A stretch of DNA of 5,057 nt from Desulfobacterales bacterium (GTDB lineage: Bacteria > Desulfobacterota > Desulfobacteria > Desulfobacterales > Desulfobacteraceae): contig JAKSBM010001063.1 in NCBI GenBank assembly GCA_022361135.1, positions 1 through 5,057 of the forward strand, read 5' to 3'. Below the pieces are notes generated by a model. It was given only the letters and a program-made list of their open reading frames with translations, searched no databases and was not told where the DNA came from. Position 1 is the first letter of the stretch; each line of letters begins with the position of its first letter. This document shows positions 1 to 4,313 of the stretch, in pieces. The translations under genes and the position numbers were made by a program.

Positions 1-282
1 TCATCAACACGGCCCGGGGACCGGTGCACAACGAGGCCGACCTCATTGCCGCCCTGGAATCCGGCACCATCTGGGGGGGCGGGCCTGGACGTCACCGATC
101 CCGAACCCATGGCCCCGGACAACCCCCTCCTTTCCATGGAGCGGGTGTCGGTCCTGCCCCACATCGGTTCCGCCACCCACGATTCCCGGGACGGCATGTC
201 CCTGCGGGCGGCGGAAAATATTGTCTCCTTTTACCGCACCGGGAAAATGCCCTTCATTGTGAATCCCCGGGTTTTGGATTAA
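1..282 (+). CDS. D-2-hydroxyacid dehydrogenase (glyoxylate/hydroxypyruvate reductase type), C-terminal fragment with a one-base frameshift
   Basis: This is the C-terminal part of an NAD(P)-dependent D-isomer-specific 2-hydroxyacid dehydrogenase, which reduces 2-keto acids such as glyoxylate or hydroxypyruvate. The 5' end lies outside the window. From base 3 the frame reads INTARG, which holds the family's catalytic Arg (codon 15-17), then NEADLIAALESGTIWG. After the G run at 73-79 the match continues one frame over: GLDVTDPEP with the catalytic Glu (codon 103-105), LPHIGSAT with the catalytic His (160-162), and a C-terminal helix ending in VNPRVLD before TAA at 280-282. The run has seven G where six would keep one frame (WGAGLDV). 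Both sides of the break are well conserved, so a sequencing error or very recent mutation is more likely than an old pseudogene. The family is clear. The exact substrate is not, although the SATHDSRDGM stretch resembles glyoxylate reductases more than SerA. Confidence 0.85.
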   Translation, partial: SSTRPGDRCTTRPTSLPPWNPAPSGGAGLDVTDPEPMAPDNPLLSMERVSVLPHIGSATHDSRDGMSLRAAENIVSFYRTGKMPFIVNPRVLD

Positions 283-291
283 CGATGGCGT

Positions 292-313
292 CCCGGGAGC
301 GCTTCCGGGCTCC
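292..313. repeat. GC-rich palindrome after the dehydrogenase gene
   Basis: Bases 292-309 form a near-perfect palindrome of two 9-base arms, with one G-T mismatch, centred between 300 and 301. An alternative pairing joins GGAGC (296-300) to GCTCC (309-313). It starts 10 bases after the dehydrogenase stop codon. No T-run follows, so it is not a standard intrinsic terminator. It could weaken read-through or have no function. Confidence 0.3.
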
Positions 314-360
314 GTAACCACCGGAATCTGTCTCCAAAGGGGCGCCCATGGTGAAGCGTC

Positions 361-389
361 TTGAAAAATCATTCCAATGGGCATATGAG
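361..389 (+). promoter_or_regulatory. candidate sigma-70-type promoter upstream of the GNAT gene
   Basis: TTGAAA (361-366) matches the -35 consensus at 5 of 6 positions. It is followed after exactly 17 bases by TATGAG (384-389), which matches the -10 consensus at 4 of 6. A transcript would start near 395-397, leaving about 15 bases before the ribosome binding site at 412-418. The spacing is ideal, but the -10 match is modest and this was judged by eye. If real, it lies downstream of the ATG at 348 and supports the start at 429. Confidence 0.4.
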
Positions 390-411
390 GGGGCAGGTAA
401 AACTTTGCAAT

Positions 412-418
412 GGAGGAG
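412..418 (+). promoter_or_regulatory. ribosome binding site deciding the GNAT start at 429
   Basis: GGAGGAG lies 10 bases upstream of the ATG at 429. It is a much stronger Shine-Dalgarno match than the AAAGGGG (336-342) in front of the alternative in-frame ATG at 348. This supports the shorter GNAT protein. Confidence 0.6.
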
Positions 419-428
419 ATGCCCTGGA

Positions 429-956
429 ATGAAATCATCCTATTTTCTCACCTCCCTCCGGTTGGGGTTTCGCACCTGGTCACGGGAGGACTTGGATCTG
501 GCCCTGGAACTCTGGGGGGATTTCCAGGTCACCCGGTTGTTCGACGGTCGGGGGCCCCTGGATGGGGAGGCGGTTGCCCAACGCCTGGAGCGGGAGTTGG
601 AAAGCCAGTCCCGACATGGCGTTCAATACTGGCCCATTTTTCTTTTGGAATCCCATGCCCATGTGGGCTGTGCCGGATTCCGTCCCCATGACCCCGCCCG
701 TGGAATTTTGGAAATGGGTATCCATATCCGACCGGAGTTCTGGCGCCGGGGACTTGGGGTGGAGGCGGGCCGGGCCCTCATCCCCCATGCCTTCCATACC
801 CTGGATGCCCAAGGTATTTTTGCCGGTCACAACCCGGAGAATACTGGGTCCCGAAAGCTATTGGCCCATTTGGGATTCCAATACAGCCACGATGAATTCT
901 ATGAACCCACGGGGTTACATCACCCCTCCTATCTGCTTCGTCCCCCGGCCCGGTGA
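429..956 (+). CDS. GNAT family N-acetyltransferase (RimJ/RimL-like)
   Basis: This 175-residue protein is predicted to transfer an acetyl group from acetyl-CoA to an amine, either a small molecule or a protein N-terminus. Residues 5-40 have the RimJ/RimL-type opening (LRLGFRTWSREDLDLALELW). Residues 93-122 carry motif A: a beta strand around EMGIHI, then R-R-G-L-G (106-110), the pyrophosphate-binding loop for acetyl-CoA. HNPENTGSRKLLAHLGF (134-150) is the typical N-x-x-S-x-K-x-L-x-x-L-G-F block of this group. The frame is open back to an ATG at 348, which would add 27 residues (202 in total). I prefer 429 because of GGAGGAG at 412-418, a candidate promoter inside the longer version, and an N-terminus that begins where family members usually do. 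The next gene starts 54 bases downstream on the same strand, so co-transcription is likely. The acetylated substrate cannot be read from sequence. Confidence 0.85.
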   Translation: MKSSYFLTSLRLGFRTWSREDLDLALELWGDFQVTRLFDGRGPLDGEAVAQRLERELESQSRHGVQYWPIFLLESHAHVGCAGFRPHDPARGILEMGIHIRPEFWRRGLGVEAGRALIPHAFHTLDAQGIFAGHNPENTGSRKLLAHLGFQYSHDEFYEPTGLHHPSYLLRPPAR

Positions 957-1010
957 GCGTTGCCCCGGCCCCTGAATCCCTTGACATTGATTTGAACGGA
1001 GATACCCAAG

Positions 1011-1574
1011 ATGAAACACGGCTGGTCCCAGGAAAAATACATCCAGGCCTATCGCTTTGCCGCAGAACGCCATGTGGGGCAATTGGTCCCCGGAACCCAA
1101 TGGTCCTATTTGGCCCACCTCAGCCTGGTGAGTATGGAGGTCATGGGTGCCCTGGCCCAGGAAACCGTGGACCATGGGGATTTGGCTGTCCAGGCCGCCC
1201 TCCTCCACGACACCATTGAAGACACCGATACCCGCCACGACGACCTGTGCGCCGAGTTTGGCCGGGCCGTGGCCGACGGGGTACAAGCCCTGACCAAGGA
1301 CAAGTCCCTGGATAAGGCTGCCCAGATGCAGGGGAGCCTGGGACGGATTCGAAAGCAGCCCCGGGAGATCTGGATGGTCAAGCTGGCAGACCGGATCACC
1401 AACCTCCAGCCGGCCCCGGCCCATTGGGATCTTGAAAAGATGAAGGCATACCAGGCCGAAGCCCGGTTGATTCTGGATTCCCTGGGGGATGCCAGTCCCT
1501 TCCTGGCCCAACGATTGGCCATGAAGATCCAGGGGTATGACGTCTATATTTCAGCCGGTGATGCCGCGGATTAA
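1011..1574 (+). CDS. stand-alone HD domain phosphohydrolase, MESH1/SpoT-hydrolase-like
   Basis: This 187-residue single-domain HD protein resembles the (p)ppGpp hydrolase half of RelA/SpoT and small hydrolases of the MESH1 type. Visible metal-site residues are His36 (in YLAHL), His66-Asp67 and Glu70-Asp71 (in AALLHDTIEDT), and Asp127 (in VKLADRITNL). Their order and spacing match this fold closely. FGRAVADGVQALTK (83-96) is also typical. There is no synthetase, TGS or ACT domain, and the length is close to that of MESH1 (about 180 residues). The likely role is cytosolic removal of pyrophosphate from (p)ppGpp, or of phosphate from a related nucleotide; the substrate is inferred. The ATG is preceded by GGAG (998-1001) at 9 bases. 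It lies 54 bases after the GNAT gene with no good promoter between, so it is probably the second gene of that transcript. A strong terminator follows at 1632-1652. Confidence 0.8.
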   Translation: MKHGWSQEKYIQAYRFAAERHVGQLVPGTQWSYLAHLSLVSMEVMGALAQETVDHGDLAVQAALLHDTIEDTDTRHDDLCAEFGRAVADGVQALTKDKSLDKAAQMQGSLGRIRKQPREIWMVKLADRITNLQPAPAHWDLEKMKAYQAEARLILDSLGDASPFLAQRLAMKIQGYDVYISAGDAAD

Positions 1575-1585
1575 CCGGACAGAGT

Positions 1586-1604
1586 AACGCCAGCGTTCCT
1601 TTTT
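1586..1604 (+). terminator. weak terminator-like hairpin just after the HD gene
   Basis: AACGC (1586-1590) and GCGTT (1593-1597) can pair, in practice as a 4-bp stem with a four-base loop. CC and five T (1600-1604) follow. The stem is short, so at best this is a weak first terminator ahead of the stronger one at 1632-1652. Confidence 0.3.
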
Positions 1605-1631
1605 ACGTTATGGTGATTCTCAAAATAACGT
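1605..1631. repeat. 7-bp inverted repeat between two terminator hairpins
   Basis: ACGTTAT (1605-1611) and ATAACGT (1625-1631) are exact reverse complements separated by 13 bases. The second arm ends directly at the first base of the terminator stem at 1632, so in RNA the two helices could stack. It could instead be a protein-binding site in DNA. Function unknown. Confidence 0.4.
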
Positions 1632-1652
1632 GCCCATTGAATGGGCCTTTTT
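1632..1652 (+). terminator. intrinsic terminator of the GNAT-HD transcript
   Basis: GCCCAT (1632-1637), a three-base loop (TGA) and ATGGGC (1641-1646) form a 6-bp GC-rich stem. One C and five T (1648-1652) follow. This is a standard Rho-independent terminator, placed 58 bases after the HD gene stop codon on the plus strand. Confidence 0.8.
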
Positions 1653-1738
1653 CCATTTGATTCGAAGGTTTTTCTCCCAATCCGGCGACGACGGGGGGAG
1701 GAAGATTCCGCTGCCATCACCTGGTCCTCCGGGCATGA

Positions 1739-1758
1739 TTGACAAATTCGACGGTCAA
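1739..1758. promoter_or_regulatory. TTGAC-N10-GTCAA dyad, possible regulator site or -35 element
   Basis: TTGAC (1739-1743) and GTCAA (1754-1758) form a symmetric pair with 10 bases between them, about one helical turn centre to centre plus a half-site. Spacing and symmetry suit a dimeric regulator of the GntR or LysR kind. The first arm also contains a perfect -35 hexamer TTGACA (1739-1744), but no good -10 lies 16-18 bases further on. The site is about 300 bases before the start codon of the racemase-family gene. Tentative. Confidence 0.25.
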
Positions 1759-1839
1759 CCCTGTTGGAAGGCGTTTAAACCATCGTGAAGATCGTCCATG
1801 GTTTTGGAACATATTTTTGAGAACGGCTATGGTCAAAGG

Positions 1840-1858
1840 GGCATACCCCAGGTATGCC
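1840..1858. repeat. perfect 8-bp inverted repeat, 3-base spacer
   Basis: GGCATACC (1840-1847) and GGTATGCC (1851-1858) are exact reverse complements around CCA. No T-run follows, so this is not an intrinsic terminator. The heptamer CGGCTAT occurs on both sides, at 1824-1830 and 1858-1864. The site could be an operator for a dimeric repressor or activator of the downstream gene, or an RNA hairpin in a leader. Confidence 0.5.
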
Positions 1859-1909
1859 GGCTATCCGTGGCCCTCTACCCGGTCCATGCCGACCTTCCAT
1901 TGAAATGTG

Positions 1910-1933
1910 TTCCATCCCTTGGAAGGGGTGGAA
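1910..1933. repeat. 11-bp imperfect hairpin in the upstream region
   Basis: The arm 1910-1920 (TTCCATCCCTT) pairs with 1923-1933 (AAGGGGTGGAA) across GG, with one G-T pair. A real RNA hairpin would open to a four-base loop and keep 10 pairs. No T-run follows. It lies about 110 bases before the start codon of the racemase-family gene and could be leader RNA structure or a regulator site. Confidence 0.45.
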
Positions 1934-2021
1934 AATAACTGGTTTCCCCCGGGGAATTCTGATAATGCTTTTTGGACGTGCGTTCCATACTTCAAGCACA
2001 GGTTCAACTTACAATCTACAC

Positions 2022-2031
2022 GAGGAAAGGA
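2022..2031 (+). promoter_or_regulatory. purine-rich ribosome binding site fixing the start at 2041
   Basis: GAGGAAAGGA lies 9-18 bases before the ATG at 2041. The alternative TTG at 1972, which would add 23 residues, has no comparable site and its extra residues do not look like the family's N-terminus. Confidence 0.55.
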
Positions 2032-2040
2032 TCTGGTTCC

Positions 2041-3069
2041 ATGCGGTCTTCAAAGGTGATTCATACGGTCAGTTGTCATGCGGAAGGTGAAGTGGGTGAT
2101 GTCATTGTGGGGGGCGTGGCGCCGCCGCCCGGGGATACTTTATGGGAGCAGTCCCGGTGGATTGCCAAGGATCAGACCCTGAGGAATTTCATGCTCAACG
2201 AGCCCCGGGGGGGCGTCTTTCGCCATGTGAATCTCCTGGTGCCGCCCAAGAACCCCAAGGCCCAGATGGGATGGATCATCATGGAGCCCGAGGATACCCC
2301 GCCCATGTCCGGCTCCAACAGCATCTGCGTCTCCACGGTGTTGCTGGAAACCGGGATTCTTCCCATGACCGAGCCCGAGACCCTTTTGACCCTGGAGGCC
2401 CCCGGGGGGCTGATCCAGGCCCGGGCCGCCTGTAAAAACGGCCATGTGGAGCGGATGACGGTTTACAATGTGCCTTCCTTTGTCCATCGCTTGGACGCCC
2501 ACCTGGAGGTCCCCGGACTGGGCACCCTGAAGGTGGATACGGCCTATGGAGGGGACAGCTTTGTCATTGTGGATGCCAAGGCCCTGGGGTTTGCCGTGGC
2601 ACCCGACGAGGCCCGGGAGCTGGTGGAGGCGGGGATCAAAATCACCAATGCCGCCAATGAGCAATTGGGCTTTGTCCACCCGGAGAATCCGGATTGGGAT
2701 CATATCTCCTTTTGTCAGATTGCGGCGCCCCTGGAGGAGGAAGACGGGGTTTTGGTGGGGAAGAATACCGTGGCCATCCAGCCGGGGAAATTGGACCGCT
2801 CCCCAACGGGGACGGGCTGTTCCGCCCGCATGGCTGTCCTGGCTGCCCGGGGGCATATCAAACCCGGGGATCGTTACATTGGGGAATCCGTCATCGGGTC
2901 TCGGTTCCATTGCCGTTATGAAAAAACGGCAATGGCCGGGGATTGGGATGCCATCATCCCCTCCATTTCAGGCCGGGCATGGGTGACGGGCACCCACCAG
3001 CACATGCTGGATCCGGAAGATCCCTGGCCCCAGGGATATAAGGTGGCCGATACCTGGCCCCGGATTTAA
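2041..3069 (+). CDS. proline racemase superfamily protein with Ser/Thr active-site pair (possible 3-hydroxyproline dehydratase-like enzyme)
   Basis: This 342-residue protein belongs to the proline racemase / hydroxyproline epimerase / trans-3-hydroxyproline dehydratase superfamily. Family landmarks are the N-terminal [13 protein letters not shown] (13-25), a conserved LNEPRGG (52-58), [19 protein letters not shown] in the middle, and [14 protein letters not shown] (252-265). The cofactor-independent racemases use two Cys, in MCGH and SPCGTG. Here the first position is Ser90 (MSGSNS; codon 2308-2310) and the second is Thr256 (codon 2806-2808); a Cys sits four residues later (Cys260). Thr at the second position is known from trans-3-hydroxy-L-proline dehydratases, but those keep the first Cys. 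The normal His after the first motif is also replaced, by Ser92. Proline racemisation is therefore unlikely. A dehydratase or an unassigned activity is my inference. No hydroxyproline pathway partner is adjacent. The gene stands alone between a long upstream region and a stem-loop at 3076-3103. ATG 2041 is preferred over TTG 1972. Confidence 0.88.
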   Translation: MRSSKVIHTVSCHAEGEVGDVIVGGVAPPPGDTLWEQSRWIAKDQTLRNFMLNEPRGGVFRHVNLLVPPKNPKAQMGWIIMEPEDTPPMSGSNSICVSTVLLETGILPMTEPETLLTLEAPGGLIQARAACKNGHVERMTVYNVPSFVHRLDAHLEVPGLGTLKVDTAYGGDSFVIVDAKALGFAVAPDEARELVEAGIKITNAANEQLGFVHPENPDWDHISFCQIAAPLEEEDGVLVGKNTVAIQPGKLDRSPTGTGCSARMAVLAARGHIKPGDRYIGESVIGSRFHCRYEKTAMAGDWDAIIPSISGRAWVTGTHQHMLDPEDPWPQGYKVADTWPRI

Positions 3070-3075
3070 TATCTG

Positions 3076-3103
3076 TCCATCCCGGATCCTTTTCCGGGAT
3101 GGA
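3076..3103. terminator. 11-bp stem-loop between convergent genes
   Basis: Bases 3076-3086 and 3093-3103 are exact reverse complements (TCCATCCCGGA / TCCGGGATGGA) around a six-base loop. The stem starts 7 bases after the racemase-family stop codon and 45 bases beyond the end of the minus-strand lipoprotein gene. It is followed by only TTT on the plus strand and lacks a U-tract on the minus strand. It probably ends or protects transcripts from one or both sides, but it is not a textbook intrinsic terminator. Confidence 0.6.
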
Positions 3104-3147
3104 TTTACCCGAAGGGATACAAATTGTAAGGGGGAGCGGCACCTGGG

Positions 3148-3810
3148 TTAGAGGGTCTGGAGGCGATCCAGTTCCTGTTCCAATTCCTTGGCCTTTTCGG
3201 TTTCCCCCATTTCCTTGAGTTTCTCGGTCAGGGCCTTGATCTTTTCTTCCAGGAGGGGGAGGATTTTCTTTTCAAAGGTTTCACCGGCCTGTTTCCCCGA
3301 GGTCCTGAGCCGGGTTTCCAGTTCGGCCAGTTTTTCCTTCAGCCCCTGGTATTCCTCGGTGGCGGGGATGTTTTCCAGCTCCGAGAGCCAGGCCTTGGCC
3401 CGTTTTTCCACCTGGTCGAAAAAACCTTCAATGCGGCGGGCCGGACTGCGGTCTTCTCCCTGGATGTCACTGTCCTGGGCAATGGGGTTTCCCCCGGCCC
3501 GGTCCTGTTCAATGATCACGGCCGGACGATTTTTGTAACTGCCCACAAAGAAGCGGGAGTATTCCGTGGCGGTGTGGGTGAATTCCCGGGGGATTTCCAG
3601 GGTGACCCGGAATTGGCCCTTGGACGTGTATTCAACCTTGGAAACCCGGCCCACGGGGGTGTTTTTGAAGACCACGGGGGATGTGGCTTCCAAGCCGTTG
3701 ATTTGGTTGAAGTGGATGGAAAAGCGATGGGCATTACATCCCATGAGGGTAAGGGCGGCCCCCAGTATCAGGGCCGTTAACATCGGGTGGATACGGGGGG
3801 CGATTTTCAT
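3148..3810 (-). CDS. MCE/MlaD-domain lipoprotein with coiled-coil tail
   Basis: This 220-residue exported lipoprotein starts with a positively charged N-terminus, a hydrophobic segment (about 10-22) and the lipobox LMGC with the lipidated Cys25. Residue +2 is Asn, so by the Escherichia coli sorting rule it would go to the outer membrane. Residues about 30-102 form an MCE domain (GLEATSPVVFKNTPVGRVSKVE is diagnostic), the lipid-binding fold of MlaD/PqiB/LetB proteins that move phospholipids between membranes. From about 128 to the end it is Lys/Glu/Leu-rich and predicted coiled coil. The usual MCE partners (permease MlaE, ATPase MlaF) are not in this window. Its ATG overlaps the stop codon of the preceding DUF1178 gene by one base (TGATG at 3812-3808). 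A CGAGGA ribosome site (3825-3820 on the minus strand) lies 9 bases upstream. It is the last gene of the run. A role in lipid transport or envelope upkeep is inferred from the domain. Confidence 0.82.
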   Translation of the reverse strand: MKIAPRIHPMLTALILGAALTLMGCNAHRFSIHFNQINGLEATSPVVFKNTPVGRVSKVEYTSKGQFRVTLEIPREFTHTATEYSRFFVGSYKNRPAVIIEQDRAGGNPIAQDSDIQGEDRSPARRIEGFFDQVEKRAKAWLSELENIPATEEYQGLKEKLAELETRLRTSGKQAGETFEKKILPLLEEKIKALTEKLKEMGETEKAKELEQELDRLQTL

Positions 3811-4280
3811 CAGTTCAAGTCCTCGTTGTCTTTTTTGGGGACCGGCAGCTTGAGCACCGGTATGCCTTCCTTGGCCAGGGCCTTGTCGTCTTCGGTGGTG
3901 GTGGTTCCCCGGATGTTTCGCTGTTCCGAGGAGCCGTAGTGCATGTTCAGGGCCTCCTGGGCAAATTTATTCCCCACGTTTTCAAAATTGTTTTCCACAA
4001 ATTTGGCCATTTTTTCCGAGTATTCGGCCATGGCTTCCTGGGAGGCGCGGATGGCCGGGGTGTCGGGGATGGTGGCCGTGGTCAGCCCCCCGGGCGTACC
4101 GGCCTGGGGGGCTGAGGTGGTTTTTATGGCAATGGGGTGGACCTTGCGGTCCACCGTGGTGCTGCTGCACACGGGGCATTGGAGCAGGCCCTGGGCCTGC
4201 TGGGCCTCCATGTCTTCCTTATCGTCGAACCAGCCTTCAAAGCTGTGGCCGTTATGGCATTCAAGATCATATATGACCAT
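3810..4280 (-). CDS. DUF1178 family zinc-ribbon-like protein
   Basis: This 156-residue protein of the DUF1178 family has unknown function. The N-terminus shows the hallmark (M)-x-I-Y-D-L-x-C followed by GHSFEGWF. Cys8, His12 and the CPVC pair Cys35/Cys38 look like a zinc-ribbon-type metal site. Residues about 50-75 are low-complexity Thr/Ala/Pro/Gly and probably a flexible linker. The C-terminal half carries the second conserved block: VGNKFAQEALNMHYG, then an Arg-rich RNIRGTTT stretch and EGIPVLKLPVP. Length and both blocks agree with the family, so it appears intact. The ATG is preceded by AGGA (4289-4286, minus strand) at 5 bases. It lies 32 bases after the phosphate transporter gene and overlaps the lipoprotein gene by one base, so the three are very likely one transcript. 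No function is established for the family as far as I know. Confidence 0.88.
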   Translation of the reverse strand: MVIYDLECHNGHSFEGWFDDKEDMEAQQAQGLLQCPVCSSTTVDRKVHPIAIKTTSAPQAGTPGGLTTATIPDTPAIRASQEAMAEYSEKMAKFVENNFENVGNKFAQEALNMHYGSSEQRNIRGTTTTEDDKALAKEGIPVLKLPVPKKDNEDLN

Positions 4281-4294
4281 GGTTATCCTGCGTG

Positions 4295-4313
4295 GCCACC
4301 TTTCCTGGGTGGC
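4295..4313 (-). other. intercistronic hairpin starting in the transporter stop codon
   Basis: GCCACC (4295-4300) and GGTGGC (4308-4313) are exact reverse complements with a seven-base loop. In the minus-strand mRNA the first arm begins at the last base of the TAG stop codon (4315-4313). An SD-like AGGAAAGG (4306-4299) lies across the loop and second arm. The DUF1178 ribosome site (AGGA, 4289-4286) is just outside the stem. The hairpin could mark a processing site or tune translation between the two genes; it lacks the U-run of a terminator. Confidence 0.4.

Larger units (their letters stand above)
1653..2040. other. 388-bp intergenic region upstream of the proline racemase family gene
   Basis: I find no convincing gene on either strand here. 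The short open frames (1775-1999 minus, 1854-2090 plus) show no recognisable domain and no good ribosome binding site. The stretch holds several inverted repeats (1739-1758, 1840-1858, 1910-1933), a possible long-range pairing of GGAGGA (1697-1702) with TCCTCC (1725-1730), and a repeated TTCCAT hexamer. It is long for this compact window and probably carries the promoter and regulatory sites of the gene at 2041. I could not match it to a known riboswitch. Confidence 0.6.

Noticed and set aside
981..986. TTGACA resembling a -35 box before the HD gene
   Set aside because: It lies only 24 bases before the ATG at 1011. A -10 at normal spacing would fall over the bases just before the start codon, and that sequence does not resemble TATAAT.
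915..1511. 198-codon open frame on the minus strand opposite the HD gene
   Set aside because: Its product is Gly/His/Pro-rich with no recognisable domain. The plus strand encodes a well-conserved HD protein, so this is a by-product of GC-rich codon use.
1961..1966. GATAAT resembling a -10 box
   Set aside because: No acceptable -35 is found 16-18 bases upstream (sequence around ACTGGTT), so I do not call it a promoter, although an activator-dependent promoter remains possible.
1775..1999. 74-codon open frame on the minus strand in the intergenic region
   Set aside because: No recognisable motif or good ribosome site, and it runs across several inverted repeats. It is more likely non-coding.
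1972..2040. 23-residue N-terminal extension of the racemase-family protein from TTG 1972
   Set aside because: The extra residues do not resemble the family, TTG is a rarer start, and the strong purine-rich ribosome site points to ATG 2041.
2140..2910. 256-codon open frame on the minus strand opposite the racemase-family gene
   Set aside because: Low-complexity Gly/His/Pro/Leu composition, no domain, no ribosome site, and fully covered by a conserved plus-strand gene.
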